From Phycisphaeraceae bacterium (GTDB taxonomy: Bacteria; Planctomycetota; Phycisphaerae; Phycisphaerales; Phycisphaeraceae): a stretch of DNA of 64,000 bases. The stretch is from NCBI GenBank assembly GCA_029260595.1, contig JAJDCY010000028.1, forward strand, positions 24,278-88,277. The letters run 5' to 3'. The notes under the pieces were generated by a model. It did not search any database. It saw only the letters and a list, made by a program, of their open reading frames with translations, and had not been told where the DNA came from. Of the stretch, positions 26,756-35,724 are shown one piece after another (position 1 is the first letter of the stretch; each line of letters starts with the position of its first letter). A program made the translations under genes and the position numbers.

Positions 26756-29122
26756 ATGGACAAAAAAGCCCTTACCGAAACAGATATCCGCACCAAGTTC
26801 ATCACTCCTGCGATTGCCGGCGAGGGCGGAGCTGGTTGGGATGTGATGACCCAAATGCTGGAGGAGCACTACTTCACCAAGGGTCGGGTCATCGTGCGCG
26901 GGAAGACGGTGAAGCGGGGTGACGCGAAGAAGGCCGACTACATCCTGCGATATAGGCCCAACCTCCCCATTGCGATCGTCGAAGCCAAGGACAACAACCA
27001 CGCCGTGGGTGCCGGCATGCAACAGGCGCTCGAGTACGCCGAGATCCTGGACGTACCCTTCGCCTACAGCTCGAATGGTGACGCGTTCCTAGAGCACGAC
27101 AGGACCGGCGCCTCGGACCCCGTCGAGAGAGAGATCCCCCTGGATCAGTTCCCGTCCCCGCAGGACCTCTGGGCACGCTACCGTGCCTCGAAGGGTCTCA
27201 CCGACACCCAGGAGGCCGTCACCACACAGGACTACTTCGACGATCTATCCGGCAAGAAACCGCGTTACTACCAACACATCGCGATCAACCGAGCCGTTGA
27301 AGCCATCGCGCGCGGCGAGAACCGCATCCTGCTGGTCATGGCCACGGGCACCGGCAAGACCTACACCGCCTTCCAGATCATCTGGCGCCTCTGGAAGTCG
27401 GCTGCCAAGAAGCGGATCCTCTTCCTCGTAGATCGCAACATCCTCGCCGACCAAACAAAGACAAACGACTTCAAGCCCTTCGGTAAAGCGATGACGAAGA
27501 TCACGAACCGAACGGCAGACAAGGCGTTTGAGATCTACCTGTCCCTATACCAGGCCGTGACGGGCGCCGAGGAAGAGCAGAACATCTACAAGCAGTTCTC
27601 GCCTGACTTCTTTGATCTGGTCGTCGTGGATGAATGCCACCGCGGAAGCGCGGCTGTAGACGCCGCGTGGCGCAAGGTGCTGGAGTACTTCTCGTCGGCG
27701 ACACAGATCGGCATGACCGCCACGCCCAAGGAGACAAAGGACGTCTCGAACATCGAATACTTCGGCGACCCGATCTACACCTACTCGCTCAAGCAGGGTA
27801 TCTCGGACGGCTTCCTCGCACCGTACAAGGTGGTGCGGTACGGCCTCGACAAAGACCTCGACGGGTGGCGCCCAGAGCAGGGACAGACAGACAAGTACGG
27901 CGAGCTGATCGAAGATCGCGAGTACAACACACTGGACTACGACAAGACGCTTATCCTCGAGAAGCGCACAAAGCTCGTCGCAGCCAAGGTCACCGAGTTC
28001 CTCAAGGCCACCGACCGCTTCGCCAAGACCATTATCTTCTGCGAGAACATCGACCATGCCCGGAGGATGCGGGAGGCCATGGTCAACGCCAACCCAGACC
28101 TCGCCTCAGCCAACCGGCGCTACGTCATGCAGATCACCGGCGATAACGACGAGGGCAAGGCCCAGCTCGACAACTTCATCGACCCGGAATCGACCTTCCC
28201 CGTGATCGCGACAACGTCTCAGCTGATGTCCACGGGTGTCGACGCCCAGACCTGCCACCTGATCGTGCTCGACAAACGCATCAACTCCATGACCGAGTTC
28301 AAGCAGATCATCGGACGCGGTACGCGCATCAACGAGGACTACAATAAGTTCTTCTTCACGATCATCGATTTCAGGCAGGCCACGGCTCTGTTCGCCGACC
28401 CCGACTTCGACGGCGACCCCGTTCAGATCTATGAGCCCGGCCCGAATGACCCGCCCGTCCCGCCTGAGGGGCCGCCGGAAGGAGGCGAGCAGGATCCCGA
28501 CGGGCCAGTCATCGTGGACCCGCCGATCGGCCCCGGTCCGGACGGTGGAGGATCGCCGGTTAAGTACTACGTCGACAACGTCGAGGTCGCCGTCGCCACC
28601 GAGCGCGTCCAATACCTCGATGAGAACGGCAAGCTCATCACCGAGTCGCTCAAGGACTACTCGCGCAAAGCCGTGCTCAAGGGTTACGCCTCCCTTGATC
28701 AGTTCCTCACCGCCTGGAACCAGGCCGATCGCAAGCAGGCCATCATCGAAGAGCTCACCGCTAAGGGCGTCTTCCTCGAAGAGCTCGCCGAGCAGGTTGG
28801 CCTCGACTATGACGCCTTCGACCTGGTCTGCCACATCGCCTACGACCAGCCGCCGCTGACACGCCGCGAGCGCGCCGACCGGGTCAAGAAACGCAACGTC
28901 TTCGGCCAATACGGCGAGCGGGCCCGCGCCGTTCTCCAGGCCCTGCTCGATAAGTACACCGATGGGGGGATCAAGAGCCTCGAATCGCTCGACATCCTCA
29001 AGGTCGACCCGCTCACCACCCTCGGCACACCGATCGAGATCGTCGAGATCTTCGGGGGCAAGGCGAATTATCTCGCCGCCATCCACGAACTAGAAGCCCA
29101 GCTCTATCAAGAAGCCGCCTAG
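26756..29122 (+). CDS. hsdR: Type I restriction enzyme R subunit
   Basis: 788 residues from ATG at 26756. N-terminal PD-(D/E)XK nuclease of the HSDR_N type (IVEAKDNNHAVGAGMQQALEYA, cleaving DNA far from the site), then an SF2 translocase: Walker A ATGTGKTYTAFQIIW, motif II VVDECHRGS, motif III MTATP, motif VI QIIGRGTR. A Pro/Gly-rich linker (about residues 560-595) separates the motor from a helical C-terminal EcoEI_R_C-like domain. hsdM starts 3 bp after the stop. Confidence 0.95.
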   Translation: MDKKALTETDIRTKFITPAIAGEGGAGWDVMTQMLEEHYFTKGRVIVRGKTVKRGDAKKADYILRYRPNLPIAIVEAKDNNHAVGAGMQQALEYAEILDVPFAYSSNGDAFLEHDRTGASDPVEREIPLDQFPSPQDLWARYRASKGLTDTQEAVTTQDYFDDLSGKKPRYYQHIAINRAVEAIARGENRILLVMATGTGKTYTAFQIIWRLWKSAAKKRILFLVDRNILADQTKTNDFKPFGKAMTKITNRTADKAFEIYLSLYQAVTGAEEEQNIYKQFSPDFFDLVVVDECHRGSAAVDAAWRKVLEYFSSATQIGMTATPKETKDVSNIEYFGDPIYTYSLKQGISDGFLAPYKVVRYGLDKDLDGWRPEQGQTDKYGELIEDREYNTLDYDKTLILEKRTKLVAAKVTEFLKATDRFAKTIIFCENIDHARRMREAMVNANPDLASANRRYVMQITGDNDEGKAQLDNFIDPESTFPVIATTSQLMSTGVDAQTCHLIVLDKRINSMTEFKQIIGRGTRINEDYNKFFFTIIDFRQATALFADPDFDGDPVQIYEPGPNDPPVPPEGPPEGGEQDPDGPVIVDPPIGPGPDGGGSPVKYYVDNVEVAVATERVQYLDENGKLITESLKDYSRKAVLKGYASLDQFLTAWNQADRKQAIIEELTAKGVFLEELAEQVGLDYDAFDLVCHIAYDQPPLTRRERADRVKKRNVFGQYGERARAVLQALLDKYTDGGIKSLESLDILKVDPLTTLGTPIEIVEIFGGKANYLAAIHELEAQLYQEAA

Positions 29123-29125
29123 CCG

Positions 29126-30613
29126 ATGCCCAACGTCTCCAACATCGTCAAGACCATCCAGGACATCATGCGCAAGGACGCCGGCACCTACGGCGATGCG
29201 CAGCGGCTGGAACAGCTCGGCTGGATGTTCTTCCTGAAGATCTTCGACGACCGCGAGAAGGAGATGGCGCTCGTCCGCGACAAATACAGGTCGCCCCTGC
29301 CCAAACACCTCCGCTGGTCCAACTGGGCTTCGGATGACGAAGGCATCACCGGCGAGGCCCTTCTCGACTTCGTCAACAACACCCTCCTGCCCAAGCTCAA
29401 GGGGCTGACCGGCGGCGGCGACAAGATCGCCGGGCTGATCCGCACGGCCTTCGAGGACGCCAACAACTACATGAAGAACGGCACGTTGATGCGGCAGGTC
29501 ATCAACAAGATCAACGGGATCGACTTCAACGCCACCGACGACCGCCACATGTTCGGCGACATCTACGAGAAGCTGCTCAAGGATCTCCAGTCCGCAGGCA
29601 ACGCCGGCGAGTTCTACACCCCCCGCGCCATCACCCGGTTCATCGTCGAGCAGGTCAACCCACGCCTCGGCGAGACCCTGCTCGACCCCGCCTGCGGCAC
29701 CGGCGGCTTCCTCGTCTGCGCGATCGAGCACCTGCGCAAGCAGGCCAAGACCGAGGCCGATGAGCGCACCATTCAGGATTGCTTCGCCGGCATCGAAAAA
29801 AAGCACCTCCCGCACATCCTGTGCATGACCAACCTCCTCCTGCACGGCATCGATGTCCCTTCCAACGTCCGCCACGACAACACCCTCGCCCGCCCCCTGC
29901 GCGACTGGGGCCCGAAGACGCGTGTGGACGTCATCGTGACGAACCCGCCCTTCGGCGGGATGGAAGAGGACGGGATCGAGGCCAACTTCCCCGCCGACTT
30001 TCGCACACGCGAGACGGCCGACCTCTTCCTCGTGCTCCTCATGAAGGTCCTCAAGCCCGGTGGCCGGGCCGGCCTTGTTTTACCGGACGGGACCCTCTTC
30101 GGCGAGGGGGTCAAGACCCGCATCAAAGAGAAGCTGCTCACCGAGTGCAACCTGCACACGATCGTCCGCCTGCCCAACGGTGTCTTCAACCCCTACACCA
30201 GCATCCGCACCAACCTCCTTTTCTTCACCAAGGGTGCGCCCACCCGGGAAGTCTGGTTCTATGAGCACCCGTACCCACCCGGCGCCAAGAGCTACAACAA
30301 GTCCAAGCCCATCCGCATCGAAGAGTTCCAAGCCGAGCGAAAATGGTGGGGCAAGCCCGACAAAAAGGGCCTCTACAGCAAACGCGTTGAGAACGAGCAA
30401 GCCTGGCGAGTCTCCATCGACCAGATCAAAGCCGGCAACTTCAACCTCGACCTGAAAAACCCGCACAACCCCGACACCGGCCCCGGCGACGTGGACCAAC
30501 TCCTGCCCGAATACGAAAACCTCCTCACCCAGATCGCCAAGACGCGGTCAAAGCTGAAACAGGAACTCCACCACGCACTGACCGCGACGTCCGATGGCGG
30601 GACCGCTGAATGA
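29126..30613 (+). CDS. hsdM: Type I DNA adenine methyltransferase M subunit
   Basis: 495 residues. HsdM_N helical domain (GWMFFLKIFDDREKEMAL), SAM motif I LLDPACGTGGFLVCAIEHL and catalytic motif IV TNPPFGGME of N6-adenine methylases. It forms M2S with HsdS and methylates the recognition site; with HsdR it makes the restriction complex. Overlaps hsdS by 4 bp (ATGA). Confidence 0.96.
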   Translation: MPNVSNIVKTIQDIMRKDAGTYGDAQRLEQLGWMFFLKIFDDREKEMALVRDKYRSPLPKHLRWSNWASDDEGITGEALLDFVNNTLLPKLKGLTGGGDKIAGLIRTAFEDANNYMKNGTLMRQVINKINGIDFNATDDRHMFGDIYEKLLKDLQSAGNAGEFYTPRAITRFIVEQVNPRLGETLLDPACGTGGFLVCAIEHLRKQAKTEADERTIQDCFAGIEKKHLPHILCMTNLLLHGIDVPSNVRHDNTLARPLRDWGPKTRVDVIVTNPPFGGMEEDGIEANFPADFRTRETADLFLVLLMKVLKPGGRAGLVLPDGTLFGEGVKTRIKEKLLTECNLHTIVRLPNGVFNPYTSIRTNLLFFTKGAPTREVWFYEHPYPPGAKSYNKSKPIRIEEFQAERKWWGKPDKKGLYSKRVENEQAWRVSIDQIKAGNFNLDLKNPHNPDTGPGDVDQLLPEYENLLTQIAKTRSKLKQELHHALTATSDGGTAE

Positions 30614-32133
30614 AGCTGGCAACCTTCTTCGAAAAGTTCGACCAGCTCGCCGACGCGCCCGATGCGGTAGCGCGAATGCGTCGGTTCATTCTTGACATAG
30701 CGGTGCGGGGTAAACTCGTAGTGCAGGATGCCACAGATGAATCCGCTGAGGAGCTTCTAGAACGTGTCAAAGCCGAGAAGGCGCGTCTTGTGAAGTCCGG
30801 TGAGATCAAGAAGCAGAAACCACTGCCACCAGTGGCCGAAGATGTTGTTTCGTTCTCGCTCCCTGCCGGTTGGGCCGCTTCGCAGCTTGGCGATGTTGCC
30901 GTGTGTCTCGATTACAAGCGCGAGCCCATCAACAGTACGGTGCGTGACCTGCGTATCGCAGGAAGAACGCAGTCTGAATTGTTTCCGTACTACGGCGCGA
31001 CAAAGCAACAAGGCTGGATTGACGACTACATTTTCGATGCGGAACTCGTGCTACTCGGAGAGGATGGCGTTCCGTTCTTCGATGATCTTAGACCGAAGGC
31101 CTATCTCGTTTCAGGGAAGACTTGGGTGAACAACCACGCCCATGTCCTACGGGGGATTCTCATCTCGAACTCGTTCGTGATGCACTGGCTCAATACGTTC
31201 GACTATACGGGTCGAGTCGCAGGCTCAACTCGCTCAAAATTAAATCAGACGAAGGCGATGGACATCCCAATCCCCCTCCCCCCCCTCGCCGAGCAGAGGC
31301 GGATTGTGGCGAAGGTAGATGAGTTGATGGGGTTGTGTGATCAGCTCGAGGCCCAGCAGCAGGAACGCCACACCCGGCACGCCGCGCTCGCCCGCGCCTC
31401 GCTGGCCCGCTTCGCCGAAACGCCCACCCCGGCCAACCTCGATTACCTCTTCCACAAGTCCTACACCATCACCCCCGCCGACCTACGCAAATCCATCCTA
31501 ACCCTCGCCGTCCAAGGCAAACTCGTCCCCCAAGACACGCATGGGGCGGAGCAAACTGTCGGCGACCACATTGAATTTCTGAACGGCTACGCATTCAAGA
31601 GCGAGTGGTTTAAGCCCTCCGGGATGCGCCTGTGTAGAAACGCAAATGTCAGTCACGGCATGCTTGATTGGCGCGAATCCGCGTTTGTCGATGACAAAGT
31701 CGCAAAGGAGTTCGAGCGTTTCGAACTCAGCGAAGGCGACATCGTTCTCTCGCTTGATCGTCCGCTTATCACAACCGGCTTGAAGGTTGCGCGAGTGAGA
31801 AAGGCTGATCTTCCATGCCTTCTACTCCAGCGAGTTGCGAAGCCAGTGCCTAAGCACGATCAACTAGACCTCTCATATTTCCTTTTGTGGCTCAACTCGT
31901 CGGAATTTGTGGATTCGATCGATCCGGGTCGGAGCAATGGCGTGCCGCACATCTCGACGCGGCAGGTTCAACGCCTTCCGTTCGTCCTTCCACTCCTCGA
32001 TGAACAGCGGCAAATTGTGGCCAAAGTCGACCAACTGATGGCCTTGGTGGACGCGTTGGAAACGCAGCTCGCCGCCTCCCACGCTACAGCCGAAAAACTC
32101 CTGGAAGCCATCGTCGCCGAACTGGCGGCATAG
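30610..32133 (+). CDS. hsdS: Type I specificity subunit
   Basis: 507 residues with the two-halves design of HsdS: a conserved helical segment (FILDIAVRGKLVVQD), target-recognition domain 1 (about residues 80-215), central conserved helices (LPPLAEQRRIVAKVDELMGL), a second conserved segment (ILTLAVQGKLVPQD), target-recognition domain 2 (about 315-455) and the end LLDEQRQIVAKVDQLMALVD. Both recognition domains have visibly lower GC and different codon choice than the flanking conserved parts, as expected for cassettes exchanged by recombination. Confidence 0.94.
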   Translation: MKLATFFEKFDQLADAPDAVARMRRFILDIAVRGKLVVQDATDESAEELLERVKAEKARLVKSGEIKKQKPLPPVAEDVVSFSLPAGWAASQLGDVAVCLDYKREPINSTVRDLRIAGRTQSELFPYYGATKQQGWIDDYIFDAELVLLGEDGVPFFDDLRPKAYLVSGKTWVNNHAHVLRGILISNSFVMHWLNTFDYTGRVAGSTRSKLNQTKAMDIPIPLPPLAEQRRIVAKVDELMGLCDQLEAQQQERHTRHAALARASLARFAETPTPANLDYLFHKSYTITPADLRKSILTLAVQGKLVPQDTHGAEQTVGDHIEFLNGYAFKSEWFKPSGMRLCRNANVSHGMLDWRESAFVDDKVAKEFERFELSEGDIVLSLDRPLITTGLKVARVRKADLPCLLLQRVAKPVPKHDQLDLSYFLLWLNSSEFVDSIDPGRSNGVPHISTRQVQRLPFVLPLLDEQRQIVAKVDQLMALVDALETQLAASHATAEKLLEAIVAELAA

Positions 32134-32165
32134 GACTGAGCGCCCCCCCCCGGGGAATTAACCAC

Positions 32166-33257
32166 ATGCCCATCCAACACGCCATCTGGAAAGTCGGGGA
32201 TCAACCCGCACCGCTCTTGACAGGTCGTCTCGCCAGCGAGCAACAGCTTGAGGACATGATCGTCCGCGACTCGGACATCCTCTCGAGCGAGTGGATGCTG
32301 ATCGGACGGCAGGAGGTGACCAGCCACGGGGGGCGAATCGATCTGCTGGCCATCGCGCCGGATGGGTCGTTGGTGCTGATCGAACTCAAGCGCGACCGCA
32401 CCCCGCGCGAGATCATCGCCCAGGCTCTCGACTACGCGTCGTGGGTGGAACAGCTCGGCACTGAGAAGATCGCGCAGATTTACCAGCGCTACTCCAACGG
32501 GGGCAATCTGGCCGAAGCCTTCCAGGAGCGCTTCGACGAAAAGCTGGATGAAGATGCCCTCAACCAATCACATCAGATCATCATCGTGGCGTCCGAGCTC
32601 GATGACTCGACCGAGCGCATCATCGGATACCTCGATGCTCGCGACATTGCGATCAACGTGGTCTTCTTCCAGGTTTTCCAACACGGCGGCGAGCAACTGC
32701 TTAGCCGTGCCTGGCTGATCGATCCCGGTGAGACGCAGGCGAACGTAGCCAGCTCAGCCAAAGGCAAGGGCGAGAAGGAGCCGTGGAACGGGGAGTACTA
32801 CGCTTCCTATGGACCAACCACTTCGCGTTCGTGGGACGATGCTCGTCGGTACGGATACATCAGCGCGGGCAATGGGAGCTGGTACAGCCAGACATTGAAG
32901 CTCCTGTCGCCGGGAGACCGTGTGTGGGTCAAGATTCCGAAGACCGGGTACGTCGGCGTCGGCAGGGTAACGGCGGGGGTGTGCCCGGTAAGCGAGTTCA
33001 TGGTGGCGACGCCGACGGGCGAGCAGCCGGCCCTGGAGGTGCTCAAGCATGCCGACCGCTACAGGCTAAACGCCGATGACCCGGACAAGGCCGAGTACTT
33101 CGTAAAGGTGCAGTGGCTCGACACGGTGCCCGAAGCCGAGGCCGTGAATGAGGTGGGCCTCTTCGGCAATCAGAACACCGTGTGCCAGCCCACAGCGCCG
33201 AAGTGGCGACACACCGTCGAGCGCCTCAAGACCTACTTCTCGAAGTGGCAGGGCTGA
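32166..33257 (+). CDS. NucS/DUF91-like nuclease-fold protein linked to type I system
   Basis: 363 residues. Residues 20-110 resemble the RecB-like nuclease domain of NucS/DUF91: GGRIDLLAIAPDGSLVLIELK with the D...ExK catalytic pattern, then QALDYASWVEQL. The C-terminal part (YASYGPTTSRSWDDARRYGY onward; KLLSPGDRVWVKIPKTGYVG) looks like a small beta-barrel, possibly nucleic-acid-binding. It follows hsdS by 32 bp across a C-run, so it may belong to the operon as an accessory nuclease. Exact role unknown. Confidence 0.75.
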   Translation: MPIQHAIWKVGDQPAPLLTGRLASEQQLEDMIVRDSDILSSEWMLIGRQEVTSHGGRIDLLAIAPDGSLVLIELKRDRTPREIIAQALDYASWVEQLGTEKIAQIYQRYSNGGNLAEAFQERFDEKLDEDALNQSHQIIIVASELDDSTERIIGYLDARDIAINVVFFQVFQHGGEQLLSRAWLIDPGETQANVASSAKGKGEKEPWNGEYYASYGPTTSRSWDDARRYGYISAGNGSWYSQTLKLLSPGDRVWVKIPKTGYVGVGRVTAGVCPVSEFMVATPTGEQPALEVLKHADRYRLNADDPDKAEYFVKVQWLDTVPEAEAVNEVGLFGNQNTVCQPTAPKWRHTVERLKTYFSKWQG

Positions 33258-33364
33258 AGAAGGTCACTCAGAACGTGCTGCTACCAGCCGCGGGTGATGT
33301 GCGGGGGCGTTGCAACGTGATTGGGCCACGCCCCGGTGATCGGGCAAAGGGGTGTCCAGTCCCC

Positions 33365-34216
33365 TTAATTGTTACAAGCCTGAAGTAGAGTGTTTCCCCG
33401 TTGCTTCTGCTGGGCATACGCCCTGGGGCTGATGCCGTCGAGTGCCTGGTGTGGCCGTATGGTGTTGTAAGTGTGCATCCAGTCTTCGGTGATCTGCCGC
33501 ACATCGTCGAGGTCTTCGAAGGCGTAGCAATCAAGCACCTCACGGCGGTACGTCCCGTTGAGCCGTTCGATGAACGCGTTTTGCGTCGGCTTACCGGGCT
33601 GGATGTACGCCACCTCGACGCCGTTAGATTGCGCCCACTGAATGAACCGGCCTGACCGGAACTCCGGGCCGTTGTCTACGCGGATCCGCTTGGGCAGCCC
33701 GTGGCACTGCTTGAGCTGATCCAGCGATCGAGTCACCCGGCCTGCCGACAGCGAGGTGTCGACCTCCACCGCTAGCACCTGGCGGTTAAAGTCATCCATC
33801 ACATTGAAGGTCCGGAACCGTCGGCCACAACCAAGCTGGTCAGACATGAAGTCCGCCGACCAACTCTCGTGCGGGCCCGCGGGCACCACCAACGGTTGCT
33901 TGACCCGAGCCGGCAGGCGCCTCTTGCGCCTTTGCTTGAGATTCAAGCCTAATTCACGGTAGACACGCCGCACACGCTTGTGGTTCCACCGGTGCTTCAT
34001 CCGGCGGATGAGCTTGAACAGCATCGCGCATCCGTAGCGCGGGAACCGCTGGCTCAACTGTTTCAAAACACGCCTGATCAACGAATCGTCCTTGGGCTTG
34101 CGGCGGTAGAGGTAACACACCCGGCTGACCCGCGCGGCCCGGCACGCCCGACGGATACTCAACCCGTGCCGAGCGACCATCTGCTGAGCCAGCGCCTTGC
34201 GACCCGCCGGGTTCAC
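33365..34216 (-). CDS. IS3-family transposase OrfB (integrase core)
   Basis: 283 residues. An HTH_21-type N-terminus (RHGLSIRRACRAARVSRVCY) is followed by an rve integrase core with the DDE triad: first Asp in SWSADFMSDQL, second Asp in RVDNGPEFRS, and Glu in QNAFIERLNGTYRREVLD. orfA ends inside its first codons (4-bp overlap), so OrfAB fusion by programmed -1 frameshifting is expected from the family. Confidence 0.93.
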   Translation of the reverse strand: MNPAGRKALAQQMVARHGLSIRRACRAARVSRVCYLYRRKPKDDSLIRRVLKQLSQRFPRYGCAMLFKLIRRMKHRWNHKRVRRVYRELGLNLKQRRKRRLPARVKQPLVVPAGPHESWSADFMSDQLGCGRRFRTFNVMDDFNRQVLAVEVDTSLSAGRVTRSLDQLKQCHGLPKRIRVDNGPEFRSGRFIQWAQSNGVEVAYIQPGKPTQNAFIERLNGTYRREVLDCYAFEDLDDVRQITEDWMHTYNTIRPHQALDGISPRAYAQQKQRGNTLLQACNN

Positions 34217-34479
34217 GGTTTTTTTGACATCACGTCCTTGAGCGCGTGGTGCTCCAGGCTCAGGTCCGCGAACATCCGCTTGAGACGGCGGTTCTCCTCT
34301 TCGAGTTGTTTGATCCGACGCAACTCACTGACCTCCAAGCCGCCGTACTTGGACTTCCACTTGAAGAAGGTGGACGGGCTCATCCCGTGCCCGCGGCACA
34401 GGTCCGCCACCTTCACGCCCGATTCCGCTTCCTTGAGGATCGTGATGATCTGCTGCTCAATAAACCGCGTCCGCTTCAT
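34213..34479 (-). CDS. IS3-family transposase OrfA
   Basis: 88 residues with the HTH_Tnp_1 helix-turn-helix (KRTRFIEQQIITILKEAESG; VADLCRGHGMSPSTFFKWK) and a leucine-zipper-like end (RRIKQLEEENRRLKRMFADL). It binds the element ends and overlaps orfB. Confidence 0.93.
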   Translation of the reverse strand: MKRTRFIEQQIITILKEAESGVKVADLCRGHGMSPSTFFKWKSKYGGLEVSELRRIKQLEEENRRLKRMFADLSLEHHALKDVMSKKP

Positions 34480-34554
34480 CGAGTTCTCCTTGATTCAATT
34501 AATGGATCCGGAAAACTCTACTCAAAACGGGTCTCAATTTAGGGGAGCAGGACA

Positions 34555-34812
34555 ATCGAGTTGGAGCAACAACCGCTGAAGAATCCGGTCGACCAGCCCG
34601 TCACGCGCCCACCGGCGGTAGCGGTGGTAGACGCTGGGCCACTTGCCATAACGGTCGGGCATGTCGCGCCACGGGGCGCCGCTGTTGAGCACCCAGAAGA
34701 TGCCGTTGAGCGTCGTGCGGTGGTCGTTCCAACGGCCGCCGGGCTGGTTGGCCGGTGGCATCAAGCCCTCGAGGCGTGCCCACGCCTCGTCGGTCAGTTC
34801 GTATCGTCGCAT
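34555..34812 (-). pseudogene. IS5-type transposase N-terminal fragment, cut by the IS3 element
   Basis: About 86 residues of a DUF4096-type IS5-family transposase N-terminus: RRYELTDEAWARLEGLMPP, NGIFWVLNSGAPWRDMPDRY, VYHRYRRWARDGLVDRILQ. The frame enters the IS3 right end at 34554 and stops after six foreign residues. The rest of the gene is not found on the other side of the IS3 copy, so sequence was lost there. Confidence 0.88.
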
Positions 34813-34909
34813 CCGTGCGCCTCCATGTTGGGAGGCATCGTGACCGATCAAGACCCATCGCGCAACCCGATCATCCGCCAAACATCACAGCCGTCAAACA
34901 GAACCTAGC

Positions 34910-35479
34910 GTGGCCGACCAAACAGAAGAACAGAATGAACAGACAGAACAGCCTGCTGCTGGTGAATGCGTTTCGGAACTGGAACCCGGACCGGAGCCCG
35001 CGATTGTGGCGTTACTGGCGGCAGCGGAGATAGGCCCACCCGTCGATAACCAACTGGCAATCGAGGCCCAGGCGGCGGGGCTGACGCCGAACCTGCTGCA
35101 GGCGGCTATTGGAGAAGCGACGAATGGGCTGGCTGTCGTCAAGGTGCGCGGCGCTATCGCCTCGGCCGTGGCACGCCGCGAACAGTTGGCCGAAGTGACG
35201 GGCAAGCTCGAACGCGAGGCCAAACTGGAAGCACAGCGGCAGGCCGAACGCGAAGTCGAGGTGAAAGCTGTCACGGACAGCTGGGCCGAGGTCCGGGAGG
35301 TGTTCAAGTCACTGTCTGCTGACCGGGTCGCCGAACTGCAGCAGCAGGTATTCGCCGAAGCCGGCGAATTCCACCGCCGGCACTGGGCGACGGCCGACCC
35401 GGCGACTGACCGGACGCTACAGGCGGCGATTGTCGAACAGCATCGGGCAGACGTGCAGAAGGCTGAGGTGGAGGCGTGA
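34910..35479 (+). CDS. Unknown island protein (charged, helical)
   Basis: 189 residues, very rich in Ala, Glu and Gln; a long helix or coiled coil is likely over residues 75-130 (REQLAEVTGKLEREAKLEAQ). Start is a GTG at 34910 without a clear ribosome site, close to the IS5 fragment, so the true 5' part may have been removed. It overlaps the AlpA-like gene by 4 bp and belongs to the integrase module. No family recognised. Confidence 0.55.
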   Translation: MADQTEEQNEQTEQPAAGECVSELEPGPEPAIVALLAAAEIGPPVDNQLAIEAQAAGLTPNLLQAAIGEATNGLAVVKVRGAIASAVARREQLAEVTGKLEREAKLEAQRQAEREVEVKAVTDSWAEVREVFKSLSADRVAELQQQVFAEAGEFHRRHWATADPATDRTLQAAIVEQHRADVQKAEVEA

Positions 35480-35724
35480 GCAGGGTCAGCCCGACCACCC
35501 TCGCACCGTTGGAACTGCTCGCCGTGTCGGCCGAGCAGGCGGCGGCGCTGCTGGGGCTATCGCGGTCGGCATTTTTCAAACAAGCTGACGCCGGCCGGAT
35601 AGGACCGCTGCCAATCCGGTTCGGGAAATCGGTTCGTTACAGCCTGGCTGAGCTAAAATCGTGGGCGGCGGCAGGCTGCCCGACACGGGATCGCTGGCAG
35701 ATTATGCGAAAGGGCGAGTCATGA
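35476..35724 (+). CDS. AlpA/excisionase-type helix-turn-helix protein
   Basis: 82 residues with a MerR-like HTH_17 fold: LLAVSAEQAAALLGLSRSAF and RIGPLPIRFGKSVRYSLAEL. Such small proteins act as excisionases or activators of integrase genes. It overlaps the integrase start by 4 bp (ATGA at 35721). Confidence 0.82.
   Translation: MSRVSPTTLAPLELLAVSAEQAAALLGLSRSAFFKQADAGRIGPLPIRFGKSVRYSLAELKSWAAAGCPTRDRWQIMRKGES

Larger units (their letters stand above)
33353..34554 (-). mobile_element. IS3-family insertion sequence
   Basis: A 1202-bp element with orfA and orfB on the minus strand. Imperfect terminal inverted repeats of about 24 bp: left end TGTCCAGTCCCCTTAATTG at 33353 and right end (minus strand) TGTCCTGCTCCCCTAAATTG from 34554. 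No direct target repeat is evident (flanks GGG and ATC), which suggests deletion or recombination next to the element after insertion. Confidence 0.88.

Noticed and set aside
26405..27022. 205-codon minus-strand ORF upstream of and inside hsdR
   Set aside because: It lies largely antisense to hsdR, with no family likeness and unnatural composition.
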